64,000 bases of DNA from Verrucomicrobiaceae bacterium (GTDB lineage Bacteria > Verrucomicrobiota > Verrucomicrobiia > Verrucomicrobiales > Verrucomicrobiaceae): NCBI GenBank assembly GCA_027484445.1, contig JAIXSY010000042.1:419495-483494 (forward strand), in the 5' to 3' direction. Position numbers and translations under genes: made by a program. This document shows positions 1 through 9,030 of this stretch, one piece after another. The stretch's first letter is position 1. Each line of letters starts with the position of its first letter. Under the pieces are notes generated by a model that made no database searches, had not been told where the DNA came from, and was given only the letters and a program-made list of their open reading frames with translations.

Positions 1-1
1 T

Positions 2-604
2 CCTCTGCAGACGCTTGTTTGTGGTGCGCTGCTGCTGAGGTTTCGGCACCATTATTCGTTAGCCCCCTGGCGTGGGCTCGGCCTTGCTTGTTTGCTTTCG
101 GTGGTGGGCATTCTGTGCTGGGTCATGCCGGCTTGGTTGTTCGAGCGATTCTCTCGGGAAGCGGCCTCGCCTCCCCCCGACTGGTGGTCATGGTTGGGTC
201 TGGTGGAGCGCCGCCAGGGGTTTGATCCGACGGTGCTCAGCGAGTGGCCATTCTGGGAAAAAGCGGCCATCGCGATGCGCTTTCTACGCATGGTCGTGGT
301 CGTGCCATGGGTGGAGGAGCTCTTCTGGCGCGGCTTTCTCATGCGCTACTTGAATGCAGGGCATGGTTCCTGGCAGGAGGTGCCTTTTGGCGCGCATTCG
401 TGGCGCTCTTTTTTCATCGTCACTCTCTGCGTCGTGCTCGCTCACCAGCCCGAGGACCATCTCGCCGCTGCCGTGTGGGGTGCTTTGGTTTATGGCTTGG
501 CAGTGCACACCCGCAGTCTGGGAGCCTGCATTTTCATGCACGCGCTGGGCAATCTTTGGCTCGGCTGCTACGCACTCGGCACCCGCCAATGGGGCTTTTG
601 GTGA
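2..604 (+). CDS. CAAX prenyl protease-related membrane protein (5' end outside window)
   Basis: The frame is open from the window edge to the TGA at 602-604, so the true start lies upstream. The protein is hydrophobic. The CPBP/Abi glutamate motif is visible as EELFWRGFLMRY, followed by a conserved His in VLAHQPEDH and a last helix with HALGNLWLG before the C-terminus QWGFW. This architecture matches the CAAX protease-related family (TIGR03008 type) that accompanies exosortase/PEP-CTERM systems. The role in cleaving membrane-embedded substrates is known for the superfamily; the link to protein sorting is inferred from the family and from the PEP-CTERM protein encoded at 4502-8080. An exosortase gene could lie just upstream of the window. 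A generic CPBP protease is the alternative. Confidence 0.75.
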   Translation, partial: PLQTLVCGALLLRFRHHYSLAPWRGLGLACLLSVVGILCWVMPAWLFERFSREAASPPPDWWSWLGLVERRQGFDPTVLSEWPFWEKAAIAMRFLRMVVVVPWVEELFWRGFLMRYLNAGHGSWQEVPFGAHSWRSFFIVTLCVVLAHQPEDHLAAAVWGALVYGLAVHTRSLGACIFMHALGNLWLGCYALGTRQWGFW

Positions 605-657
605 TGCCGTCTTGACACCTCGCCCACCCGCATCACCACTCACCCACCTCGCTTCCC

Positions 658-1215
658 ATGAGCCAAGCTTTCCTGCCACCGCTGACCCCTGAGACCACTC
701 TGGCGGAGGTCCTGCGCAGCTTCCCCGGTGCCCAGCGCGCGCTTTTTGCCCGCTATCACATCGGTGGCTGCAGCGCCTGTGCCTTTCAGCCGACGGAGAC
801 GATTGCCCAAGTCTGTGCGCGCAATCAACTGTCCGTGCCTGAAGTCATCGCGCACATCCAAGAAAGCCATAGCGAGGATGTGAAGCTCCAGATCAGCCCA
901 AAGGAGTTTGCCGAACTTGTGGCCCAGGATCCTACGGCGCGTGTTTTGGATGCACGCACTCGGGAGGAACATGAGGCGGTGAAGATCCCGGGTTCCACCT
1001 TGCTGACCCAGGAGACGGTGCAGGAGGCCTTCAACACCTGGCCCAAGGAAACACCTGTGCTGCTCTATGACCACACGGGCGTGCGCAGCATGGATGTGGC
1101 TGCTTATTTCCTCGGCCATGGTTTTTCCAACACCAAGTGCCTTGCTGGAGGCATTGATGCCTACAGTCGCGACATTGATCCGAAACTGCCGAGGTATCGA
1201 GTCGAGCTCAGCTAG
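658..1215 (+). CDS. DUF1858 redox-disulfide domain fused to a Cys-less rhodanese domain
   Basis: The 185-residue protein has two parts. Residues about 12-65 match the DUF1858 (hybrid-cluster-protein-associated redox disulfide) family, with the CxxC motif in GGCSACAFQPTETI. Residues about 80-180 form a rhodanese-like domain (ARVLDARTREEHE ... GGIDAYSR). The rhodanese loop reads DHTGVRS where an active enzyme has C-x-x-G-x-R-S, so the sulfur-carrying Cys is Asp. The rhodanese part is therefore probably a binding or scaffold domain rather than a sulfurtransferase, and any redox or metal chemistry would sit in the CxxC of the first domain. There is no signal peptide, so it should be cytoplasmic. 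It ends 16 bases before radC and is probably cotranscribed with it. Confidence 0.85.
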   Translation: MSQAFLPPLTPETTLAEVLRSFPGAQRALFARYHIGGCSACAFQPTETIAQVCARNQLSVPEVIAHIQESHSEDVKLQISPKEFAELVAQDPTARVLDARTREEHEAVKIPGSTLLTQETVQEAFNTWPKETPVLLYDHTGVRSMDVAAYFLGHGFSNTKCLAGGIDAYSRDIDPKLPRYRVELS

Positions 1216-1231
1216 TCTCCAACAAGCCGCC

Positions 1232-1924
1232 ATGTCCCGCATTCATGACATGCCCGAAGATGATCGCCCGCGCGAGCGGCTGTTGCGCCTGGGGGCTGGT
1301 GCGCTGTCGGATGCAGAGCTGCTCGCCATCTTCATCAACACAGGGGTAAAGGGGGAAAATGCACTGCAAGTGGCTCAACGACTCCTGCGGGAGCAAGGTT
1401 CGCTCAGAAATTTGTCGAGAATTGAGGCTGGCGAGCTCGCTCACATGCGCGCGCTTGGACCAGCCAAGGCCGCGCACCTCGCCGCAGCGTTTGAGCTAGG
1501 TCGCCGCGCTGAGCAGGAGTCCTTTCGCGAAGTGCCGCTGGACAAGCCGGAGCTCGTCTATCGCTTCATCGGGGCTGAGATGCAGTCGCTGAGCTATGAA
1601 TCGGTGCGCATCATTCTCCTGACGCAGCGGCTTTGCCTCATGCGGCACGAGGAGCTGTTTCGCGGCACGGTGAATGAAAGCAGCGCGCATCCCCGAGAGA
1701 TCGTGACCAAGGCCCTCGCGCATCGTGCCCCAGCGTTTGTGCTTGTTCACAATCATCCCTCTGGTGATCCTAGCCCGAGCGATGCTGACAAACGCCTGAC
1801 CCGCCGTCTCAAAGACGCCGCAGACTTGCTCGGGCTGCTTTTTGCCGACCATCTGGTCATCGGCTGCCCGGCGGAGGGACGCGCGCTGCCCTACTTCAGC
1901 TTTCGCGAGCATGGCCTACTCTAG
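1232..1924 (+). CDS. radC: RadC family JAB-domain protein
   Basis: This 230-residue protein has the usual RadC length and layout. An N-terminal helix-hairpin-helix region (ERLLRLGAGALSDAELLAIF, then LAHMRALGPAKAAHL) is followed by a JAB/MPN+ domain with the metal motif LVHNHPSGDPSPSDAD. The start at 1232 (MSRIHDMPEDDRPRERLL) is chosen because the open frame upstream overlaps the preceding gene and MPxxxRPRERL is the normal RadC beginning. The MPN+ domain has a metalloprotease or deubiquitinase fold. The bacterial role is unsettled and the historical DNA-repair assignment is not supported by current knowledge. It lies between the DUF1858 gene and trpG on the same strand. Confidence 0.93.
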   Translation: MSRIHDMPEDDRPRERLLRLGAGALSDAELLAIFINTGVKGENALQVAQRLLREQGSLRNLSRIEAGELAHMRALGPAKAAHLAAAFELGRRAEQESFREVPLDKPELVYRFIGAEMQSLSYESVRIILLTQRLCLMRHEELFRGTVNESSAHPREIVTKALAHRAPAFVLVHNHPSGDPSPSDADKRLTRRLKDAADLLGLLFADHLVIGCPAEGRALPYFSFREHGLL

Positions 1925-2004
1925 GCTAGGCCTGCTTTGCCACTGACTCCTTCATTGCAAAAACACAGTTTCCGCTGCAACGAGAGCCAACTCTGCCACT
2001 GGCC

Positions 2005-2574
2005 ATGCTCCTCATCATCGACAACTACGACTCCTTCACCTACAACCTCGTCCAATACTTCGGCGAGATGGGCGCAGAGATGGAGATCCACCGCAACGAT
2101 CAGATCACGCTGGAAGAGATTGCCCGGAAAAAACCCAGCCACATCTGTGTCTCCCCCGGCCCCTGCACGCCGAAAGAGGCAGGCATCAGCTGCTCAGTGA
2201 TCGAAACCTTTGGCCAGAGCACGCCCATCCTCGGCGTCTGTCTGGGCCACCAGAGCATCGGCCATGTGTTTGGCGGCGACGTCGTGCGGGCAGATCGTCT
2301 CATGCATGGCAAGGTCTCTAAAATTCGCCACCAGGGGCAGTCCGTCTTCAAGGACATGCCTGCGCCTTTCACGGCCACGCGCTATCATTCCTTGCTCGTG
2401 AAGCGTGACACGCTGCCCGACTGCCTAGAAATCACAGCCGTCTGCGATGACGACGAATCGGAAATCATGGGCCTGCGTCACAAAGAGCTTCCGATCCATG
2501 GTGTGCAGTTTCATCCCGAGTCCATCTTGACTCAGGACGGCAAAAAGCTGCTGAAAAACTTTCTCCAGATGTAG
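2005..2574 (+). CDS. trpG: Anthranilate / aminodeoxychorismate synthase glutamine amidotransferase subunit
   Basis: The 189-residue class I glutamine amidotransferase starts with LLIIDNYDSFTYNLVQYFGE, the classic TrpG/PabA beginning. The triad is complete: Cys79 in GVCLGHQ, His170 and Glu172 in VQFHPES. SPGPCTP forms the oxyanion-side loop. It releases ammonia from glutamine for TrpE (tryptophan) or PabB (folate). No synthase partner lies next to it, so it may serve both, as the single subunit does in Bacillus. It is followed by ispG on the same strand after about 60 bases. TrpG versus PabA cannot be decided from sequence alone. Confidence 0.93.
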   Translation: MLLIIDNYDSFTYNLVQYFGEMGAEMEIHRNDQITLEEIARKKPSHICVSPGPCTPKEAGISCSVIETFGQSTPILGVCLGHQSIGHVFGGDVVRADRLMHGKVSKIRHQGQSVFKDMPAPFTATRYHSLLVKRDTLPDCLEITAVCDDDESEIMGLRHKELPIHGVQFHPESILTQDGKKLLKNFLQM

Positions 2575-2634
2575 TGCAGGCTGCCCCGTGGCAGTTGCGT
2601 CCGGCTCAGGTCCGGGTTTCATAGCGGCAGAAGC

Positions 2635-4443
2635 ATGACCTCCAGCCAAGCCCTCCGCTATTGCCCCGATCTCTTTCATTACCAGCGCCGTGAGACCCGA
2701 GTCTGTCAGGTCGGCCATGTCGGCATTGGTGGCCAAAATCCAATTCGTGTGCAGTCCATGCTGACGAGTGACACGCGCGATGCTGCCGCCTGTGTCAAAG
2801 AAGCCCTGGAGCTAGCAGCGGTCGGTTGTGAAATCGTTCGCGTCACGGCCCAGACACGCGTCATCGCGGAAAACCTCCAGCACATCCGCGATGGCATTCG
2901 TGCAGCTGGCTGCGATGTGCCCCTGGTGGCAGACATTCACTTCAAGCCCGACGCTGCCATGGAGGCCGTGAAATGGGTCGAAAAGGTGCGCGTGAATCCG
3001 GGGAACTATGCCGACAAGAAAAAGTTCGCCGTCAAAGAATACACGGATGAAGAATACGCCGAAGAGGTCGCCTACATGGAGGCGCAGTTTGTGCCCCTGG
3101 TTCAGGAGTGCAAGCGGCTGAACCGAGCCATGCGCATCGGCACCAATCATGGTTCCCTGAGTGACCGCATCATGAACCGTTGGGGCGACACGCCAAATGG
3201 CATGGTGGAAAGCGCGCTCGAGTTCGCCCGAATCGCCCGAGCGCATGATTTCCATAACTTCATCTTTTCGATGAAGGCCAGCAATCCGAAGGTCATGATC
3301 GAGGCTTATCGCCTGCTCGTGGCGAGGCTGAATGAGCTCGGTGCCGACTGGAATTATCCACTGCACTTGGGCGTCACTGAAGCGGGTGATGGAGAGGATG
3401 GCCGCATCAAAAGTGCCATTGGCATCGGTTCGCTCTTGGCAGATGGCATTGGCGATACCGTGCGAGTGTCGCTGACGGAAGATGCGATCTACGAAATCCC
3501 TGTCGCGAGAGCACTCGTGGCCAGTGTCCAAGACGCCATGGCAGCTATGGCCTCCACGCGGCTCAGCCAGACGCCTGAAGTGGGCTACGATGCCTTCGTT
3601 TACAGCCGTCGAGCCACTGAGCGCATGAGCGTCTGCGGTGTGGAGCTTGGCCAAGGGGCCACAGTTCCGGTCTTTACCGCGCGTGCCAAGTGGGATGCTG
3701 TCGCGCACAAGATCGACAAGCTCGGCGACTACAAGCCAGAGGTGGTGATCGAGGACAGTGGCGTCCTTGCTTTGGATCCACGCGATGATGCTGCCGTCAA
3801 GGCCGTCAATGACTCTGCTAAAGCCAAGCTAGTCACTGTGGCTGACGGCACACCCCTGCATCCCATCCATGCCTTTCGCCTTCTGGCCGCGAAGCTGCAG
3901 CCACGTCATCCGATCCTCCTGAAGGATACCTTTTGCCCAGCTACGGGTGTGCAGGAAACCAGTGCTGAATCGGACTTTGTCTCCAATCTCCTGCGTGCAG
4001 CCACAGCCATCGGTTCTTTGCTTTGCGATGGCATTGGCGATGCAGTGATCGTCCAAGGTGAAAGTGCGCCAGGGCAAAGTCTGCGCATCAGCTACAACAT
4101 CCTGCAGGCCGCTGGCGTCCGCATTTTCAAGACCGATTACGTGGCCTGCCCGAGCTGCGGACGAACGCTCTTTAACCTACAGCACACCACGCAAAAAATT
4201 CGCGAAGCTACCGGGCACCTCAAAGGCGTGCGCATCGCGGTGATGGGCTGCATCGTCAATGGCCCCGGCGAGATGGCTGATGCCGATTTTGGCTATGTGG
4301 GCGGTGCTCCTGGGAAGATCAATCTTTATGTCGGCAAGACCGCTGTGAAGTTCAACATCCCGGAAGAAGAAGCCGTGGAGAGGCTAGTGGACTTGATCAA
4401 GGAGCACAATCGCTGGTTTGATGCTTCTCCTGTCGCAGCTTGA
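2635..4443 (+). CDS. ispG: 4-hydroxy-3-methylbut-2-enyl diphosphate synthase, long (insert-containing) form
   Basis: The 602-residue protein is the long IspG/GcpE type found in plants, Chlamydiae and Bacteroidetes. It reduces MEcPP to HMBPP in the MEP isoprenoid pathway with a 4Fe-4S cluster and an external electron donor. The N-terminal TIM barrel (IRVQSMLTSDTRD, VPLVADIHF, RIGTNHGSLSDR) is followed by the large insert domain at about residues 290-470, then the C-terminal cluster domain with CPSCGRTLFNL and GCIVNGPGEMADADFGYVGG supplying the cluster ligands (two Cys, then Cys and Glu). It is the last gene of the + strand run and is followed directly by an intrinsic terminator. Confidence 0.97.
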   Translation: MTSSQALRYCPDLFHYQRRETRVCQVGHVGIGGQNPIRVQSMLTSDTRDAAACVKEALELAAVGCEIVRVTAQTRVIAENLQHIRDGIRAAGCDVPLVADIHFKPDAAMEAVKWVEKVRVNPGNYADKKKFAVKEYTDEEYAEEVAYMEAQFVPLVQECKRLNRAMRIGTNHGSLSDRIMNRWGDTPNGMVESALEFARIARAHDFHNFIFSMKASNPKVMIEAYRLLVARLNELGADWNYPLHLGVTEAGDGEDGRIKSAIGIGSLLADGIGDTVRVSLTEDAIYEIPVARALVASVQDAMAAMASTRLSQTPEVGYDAFVYSRRATERMSVCGVELGQGATVPVFTARAKWDAVAHKIDKLGDYKPEVVIEDSGVLALDPRDDAAVKAVNDSAKAKLVTVADGTPLHPIHAFRLLAAKLQPRHPILLKDTFCPATGVQETSAESDFVSNLLRAATAIGSLLCDGIGDAVIVQGESAPGQSLRISYNILQAAGVRIFKTDYVACPSCGRTLFNLQHTTQKIREATGHLKGVRIAVMGCIVNGPGEMADADFGYVGGAPGKINLYVGKTAVKFNIPEEEAVERLVDLIKEHNRWFDASPVAA

Positions 4444-4455
4444 TCCACAATGAGT

Positions 4456-4480
4456 GGGGGCACGCACTGCCCCCAATTTT
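4456..4480 (+). terminator. Intrinsic terminator after ispG
   Basis: A perfect 7-bp stem GGGGGCA/TGCCCCC (4456-4462 with 4468-4474, loop CGCAC) is followed by AATTTTC. It begins 12 bases after the ispG stop. The convergent PEP-CTERM gene ends 22 bases further on, so it also separates the two units. Confidence 0.8.
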
Positions 4481-4501
4481 CGGTCGCCCGTTTTCCTCGA
4501 T

Positions 4502-7500
4502 TCAGGGCCGACGGCGACGCATCAGGAGGCAGGCGATGCCAAGTCCGAGCAACAAGGCCCGGGTCGGCTCGGGAACGATGTAAATGTATCCCGTGACGCT
4601 GAGTTGGCTGATGTCCCAAAAATACATGGAGGAAGAGATGTCGGGCAAATTCAGCCCTGGTAGTTCATCACCATTGCCCTGGAACAGGATGGTGCTGCTG
4701 TAGTGGCTGGCGAAGCTAGGGCTAGAGGACAATCCAGACCAGCTGAGCAGTTGATAGCTCATTTGAGTCACTGGTGTTAAGCTGCTGGGGCCGATCTGAA
4801 GATCGCTCTGTAAGCTAAGGGCTGTGTTTCCCTGTCCGATGATGCGCAGGAGATCAGACTGTCCGTTCAGATTCAACCCAAGCTGCAAGATGCTGCCTGC
4901 TTGGAATTGCAGGGTTCCTGCTTCGGTTCCTGGGCTGAAAGTAAGGGTGCCCAAGCTTTCGATGGCGAGGCTATCACCTGCGCCGATGATGCTGCCGCTG
5001 GCTGCATTGAGGGAAGTGTTTTGTAGCGTTCCTGTGCCGAAGAGGCTGGTGCCTGAGGCAAGGCTGAGATTGCCAGTGCCGCTTTGTCCTATGCTTGCCT
5101 GGCCGACTTGCAGGCTACCCGCCGTGACATTGATGGCTCCGGTGTGTGTGCTGGTGCCTGTGAGGATCAGATTTCCTGTGCCTGTTTTCTGCAAGGCACC
5201 CGCGCCTGTCATCGCCGTGCCAAGGGTTAGGCTATTCGGTGAATTGACTCGAAGCGTTCCTCCATTGGCTGCGAGGGTGATGCCACGGTTGGTGTCGTCG
5301 ATGGCAAAGCTAGTGCGTGCCTCCAGCGTGCCGCCATTGAAGGTCAACTGGGCGGGATTGAAGCTGCTGGGGTTTCCTCCAAGGTTGGCTTCCTGATTGA
5401 GACTGATCGTCCCACCATTCAGCGTTGAGGTTCCCGTCATGAAGCCAGATTCTGTGGTGGCTGGTGTGGAGGTGGATGTGCTGAAGGAAACGATGCCAGG
5501 CCCATCAAAGCGCAAGTTCACATCATAGGTGTTCGCCCGGCGCTGCACATGCGGGACGTTCGTGGTACCACTGCCGCTGAAAATCAGGGTTGAGCTGTAG
5601 TTACTTGTCGGATGGTAAAGAAGGGCGACATCGAAAGTCAGCGTTCCCTGATTCAGGAACTCAAACTGAGGAGCTGTCGAAGACAGCCGCGGCCTGAGCA
5701 TGGCACTGAAGCGCTGACTGCCACCGGCCACTTCCATCAGCGTGCCTTGGGTGTAAAGCACACCGCCGCTGCCTGTCTGAATCGTGTGGTTGGCTTCGCC
5801 GTTGAAGAAAAAGTTACGCACGGTGCGGTCACCATCGATTTGGTGAGTCACCACGCCAGAGGAGGGATTTTGAAAAAACACATCCGTGCTGGATGTTGGC
5901 ACCGTGCCGATTTCCCAGTTTGCCGCATTGCCCCAGGAACTGTTCGTGGTTCCCAGCCAAGTATGATTCGTGGAGGTCTTTTCGATGAAGATGGTGCCCT
6001 GGGTGAGGAACTGGCTGGTGTTCCATCCGAAACCACTGGCCAGTCGTGTCGTGGGTAGGGTAAAAGTTGGCGAGCCAGTCACGGTAGCACTGCTTGCGCC
6101 AGCCCAGTTCACCAGCTGCCACGTGCCACTGCGCCAGCCCGTGCGGCCTGTCGAAACGTCTGCGACCTGCACCGCTCCGCCAAAGGTCAGGCTCGTGGCG
6201 GTGGTGTTCAGAACGAGCCGATCCGAAGTGCCCAGTGCAGCTCCTTCAGGGGCGGTGTAGAGATCGAATTGAGTCGTGCCAGAGAGGTTGATGCTCACAT
6301 TCGCAGCGCTGCCCAGCGTCAGGGTGCTGGCTCCTGCGAGATAACCCAAGCCTGCAGCAGCTCCTGCGGCCACATTGTGCGATGTGCCGATTTGCAGTCG
6401 AGTTCCTGAGGCAATCGTGATGCTACCCCCAGCAGCGGAAGTGACAATACCACTGCCACCTAGTGCGCCTGTGCCGGAGGTAGTCACATTGCCTGTGCCA
6501 GTGGCTGAACCCGTGCTGTTCATGGCAAGCAGTGCGCCTGCAGCGATGGAGGTCGGACCTGTGAAAAGGTTGGCATTGCTCAGCGCCCAGGTGCCCGTGC
6601 CATCTTTGGTGAGTGCTAGCGCGGTAGGCGTGGTTCCGGAGGCTACTGTGCCACCGATGACCCCACTCATGACCCCGTTGCCATTGCCTGTCAGATTCAG
6701 GCTTGCCGCGTTGGTCGCGGTTGGGCTGTTGGAGCGCACCGTTCCGCTCAGGAATAGAGTCGTGCCTGTGGTAGAATTGATGATGCGGCCAAAGCCTGTT
6801 CCTGTCGCTGCGGAGTTTTGCAGCACAAAGTCACGGTTGCTGGAGGCATCTGTGGTTCCCCCATAGTCGATGCGTCCAACGGTGGCGCTGTTTTGTCCCA
6901 TGGTGATGGTCGTGCCAGTGCCAAGCGGTGAATTCTGGCCTTTGTCAGCCATGCTGCTGAAGCGCACCGTGCCATCGGAGATCACGACATTTCCTGAGAA
7001 AGTGTTGATTTGATTCAAAACCACAGCCCCTGGGTCGGTGCGGCTGATTCCACCCGTTCCGGTGATGACGGAGTTCACCACGACATTGTTACCTCCGCGA
7101 AAGGTTAGGCCATTCTGCGTTGAAAAGGTGCCGTTCAAGGTCAGCACCGCATTGTTGGCGTAGATCACGCCGCCATTGTTGACGATCGCACGATCGGTGG
7201 CTGCGGCATTGCTGCCATTGAATTTAAACTGAGCGCTACCCCCAAGATTGATCGTGTTGCCTGCACCGAGGGCGCTGTTTACTCCCGAGTTGGTGATGGT
7301 ATTGAAGAGCAACGTGCCGCCATTCACTGTGACTGGGCCGGTGAAGCTGTTGTTGTCATTCAGAAGGGACCAGGCTCCACGTCCGCCAGAGTCCGCCCCG
7401 GTGACAATGATGGATAGCCCTCCCGCCGCATTGCCATTGGAAATTAGACCTGAGATAGGGTTGGGCGAAGCATTGCTGGATCGGTTCCCAGCTGTGCCTG

Positions 7501-8080
7501 TGAGGTTCAGCGTGATGCTACCTGTGGTTTGGCCGCCGGAGATGTCTCCGAGAATGTTGATTTTGTAGGTGTTGGTGTCTGTGGCGGAATTGGCGACGTT
7601 GGTGGAGTTGTTGGTGATGGTGTAGCTGCCATTGCTGGTGGTGCTGGCAGCTTCCAAGACCAGGGGTGCATGGATCGTGAGGGCAGTGGTTGAATTTAAA
7701 CTAAGGAGAAGGCTGCCACCGCTCGTCAGGCGCAGGGCCTCTCCGAGGTTAGCACCCAAGCTGCCGAGGGTGTAGAGGCCAGCGTTGTTGGTTCCAGTGA
7801 AGGTGAGAGAGCGCACGTTGCGCCCAGCATCGATCGTTACCAAGGTGGTGCCTGTGTTGCTGCCAAAGGTGGCCGTGTCTGGGTTGGTTGTGCCCGTGGT
7901 CGCTCCTGGCGCGATCCCATTCAGCCAGTTCAGGGTATCAGCCCAGGATTGGGTGCCAGTTTGGCCACTGATCCAGCTACCATCTGCCCCATGGAGCATG
8001 GTCATGGCTGACGTCAAAAGCACTACCGACAGACAAGCGAATCTTGCGAGACGTGGGTGGAGGACAAGGTGAGGAGACAT
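4502..8080 (-). CDS. Secreted autotransporter-strand-repeat protein with PEP-CTERM sorting tail
   Basis: The 1192-residue protein has an N-terminal signal peptide (hydrophobic LSVVLLTSAMTMLHGADG). The long Gly/Ser/Thr/Asn-rich body is built from degenerate beta-strand repeats of the autotransporter-associated type (for example TGTGNLILTGTSTHTG and GTGTWALSNANLFTGPT), consistent with a right-handed beta-helix fibre. The C-terminus is VPEPTRALLLGLGIACLL followed by MRRRRP: the PEP motif, a membrane helix and a basic tail. That is the exosortase recognition signal, so the protein should be exported by Sec, processed at PEP and released or attached at the cell surface. There is no outer-membrane autotransporter barrel. 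The substrate or adhesion role is unknown. The CAAX protease-related gene at the window start may belong to the same sorting system. Confidence 0.93.
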   Translation of the reverse strand: MSPHLVLHPRLARFACLSVVLLTSAMTMLHGADGSWISGQTGTQSWADTLNWLNGIAPGATTGTTNPDTATFGSNTGTTLVTIDAGRNVRSLTFTGTNNAGLYTLGSLGANLGEALRLTSGGSLLLSLNSTTALTIHAPLVLEAASTTSNGSYTITNNSTNVANSATDTNTYKINILGDISGGQTTGSITLNLTGTAGNRSSNASPNPISGLISNGNAAGGLSIIVTGADSGGRGAWSLLNDNNSFTGPVTVNGGTLLFNTITNSGVNSALGAGNTINLGGSAQFKFNGSNAAATDRAIVNNGGVIYANNAVLTLNGTFSTQNGLTFRGGNNVVVNSVITGTGGISRTDPGAVVLNQINTFSGNVVISDGTVRFSSMADKGQNSPLGTGTTITMGQNSATVGRIDYGGTTDASSNRDFVLQNSAATGTGFGRIINSTTGTTLFLSGTVRSNSPTATNAASLNLTGNGNGVMSGVIGGTVASGTTPTALALTKDGTGTWALSNANLFTGPTSIAAGALLAMNSTGSATGTGNVTTSGTGALGGSGIVTSAAGGSITIASGTRLQIGTSHNVAAGAAAGLGYLAGASTLTLGSAANVSINLSGTTQFDLYTAPEGAALGTSDRLVLNTTATSLTFGGAVQVADVSTGRTGWRSGTWQLVNWAGASSATVTGSPTFTLPTTRLASGFGWNTSQFLTQGTIFIEKTSTNHTWLGTTNSSWGNAANWEIGTVPTSSTDVFFQNPSSGVVTHQIDGDRTVRNFFFNGEANHTIQTGSGGVLYTQGTLMEVAGGSQRFSAMLRPRLSSTAPQFEFLNQGTLTFDVALLYHPTSNYSSTLIFSGSGTTNVPHVQRRANTYDVNLRFDGPGIVSFSTSTSTPATTESGFMTGTSTLNGGTISLNQEANLGGNPSSFNPAQLTFNGGTLEARTSFAIDDTNRGITLAANGGTLRVNSPNSLTLGTAMTGAGALQKTGTGNLILTGTSTHTGAINVTAGSLQVGQASIGQSGTGNLSLASGTSLFGTGTLQNTSLNAASGSIIGAGDSLAIESLGTLTFSPGTEAGTLQFQAGSILQLGLNLNGQSDLLRIIGQGNTALSLQSDLQIGPSSLTPVTQMSYQLLSWSGLSSSPSFASHYSSTILFQGNGDELPGLNLPDISSSMYFWDISQLSVTGYIYIVPEPTRALLLGLGIACLLMRRRRP

Positions 8081-8382
8081 GGTGAAGGCGTATTTCCCCC
8101 AGGCTCAGTCACAGATTGCCCATGAATCGACATGTCCATGCTAGGAAGCAGACATGACGACTCAGAGAGGCAATGATTTGTGGCAACCTTGGGGGGGAAG
8201 GCTGTGCACCACGCTATGACTGAATATCCAGCATTAACGTTTGAGAAAGCCAAGACAACCAGGAAAACGACACTTTGCAGCCCGTAGCGCTGCCCCATTG
8301 GTCACAGGTAGGTCGCAGCCTAGGTTCCGTTCAGACGGCCCTTGACTCTCGCGCAGCCTGTCATCCATTCGGCAGCAATGTC
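8081..8382. other. Divergent intergenic region, no gene seen
   Basis: This 302-base gap separates the minus-strand PEP-CTERM gene from the + strand lipoprotein gene and should hold both promoters. I see no convincing coding frame, long inverted repeat or tRNA in it. Confidence 0.5.
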
Positions 8383-9003
8383 ATGAAGACTCGTCTCCGC
8401 CTTCTCGCTGTCGCCCCGGTGCTCTTTCTGGCTGCCTGCACGACCACCAGCCAGGTCAGTCTCGACTATGCCTCCGGTCCCGGTCATGTAAGGCCTGGAG
8501 CCTCTGAGTTTGCCACTCAAGTCTTCATTGACCGCCGTGATGTGTCGAGCCTGCACCTCGGCACCGTTCGCACCCAAGTGGGCACGCCGTTGGAGCACAT
8601 CCAGACCCGAATCCCTGTGGCGGATGTCGTGACCAATGCCTTTGGCTATGGCCTGGAGGCAAGGGGAATGCTGGCGGCGCGCTCAGGAGCACGGTTCATC
8701 GTCACTGGTGAGGTGCTGGACATGCACTGCAAGTTGCTGGTACATCCCTATGGCTACGCCAAGATCAGAGTTTCTATCCTAGAGGCAGCGACTGGTCGCG
8801 TCTTGCACTCAGGCGTTTACGAAGGCGAGCGCCAGAGCCGCGCCTTTGTACCAGGCAGTGGCTCACCCGTGCCGATTTTGACTCAGCTCGCCTCTGGGGC
8901 TCTGCAAGATGCCGTGGACCGAGCTCTCGATGATCCTCGGATGCGTGCCAGCATCGGCACGCGAGCGGATGAGGCCAATGGCTGGACGCCAGGAATGATT
9001 TGA
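8383..9003 (+). CDS. Outer-membrane-type lipoprotein, unknown function
   Basis: This is a 206-residue lipoprotein. The start at 8383 gives a short basic N-terminus and a clear lipobox (LFLAAC, Cys19), while the open frame upstream has no signal features. After the lipid anchor comes a small alpha/beta domain with IPVADVVTNAFGYGLEARG, then FIVTGEVLDMHCK and RVLHSGVYEGERQSRAF. This resembles the YajG-like lipoprotein fold, in which regularly spaced strands carry a G-E-V-L-D type motif. I do not recognise a specific function. It is followed by an SDR gene after 27 bases. Confidence 0.8.
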   Translation: MKTRLRLLAVAPVLFLAACTTTSQVSLDYASGPGHVRPGASEFATQVFIDRRDVSSLHLGTVRTQVGTPLEHIQTRIPVADVVTNAFGYGLEARGMLAARSGARFIVTGEVLDMHCKLLVHPYGYAKIRVSILEAATGRVLHSGVYEGERQSRAFVPGSGSPVPILTQLASGALQDAVDRALDDPRMRASIGTRADEANGWTPGMI

Positions 9004-9030
9004 GCTGCTGGTGGCGTTGGTTGACGCCTC

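Noticed and set aside
2812..3708. A 298-residue minus-strand frame opposite ispG
   Set aside because: It is a mirror frame with no domain; ispG has all motifs.
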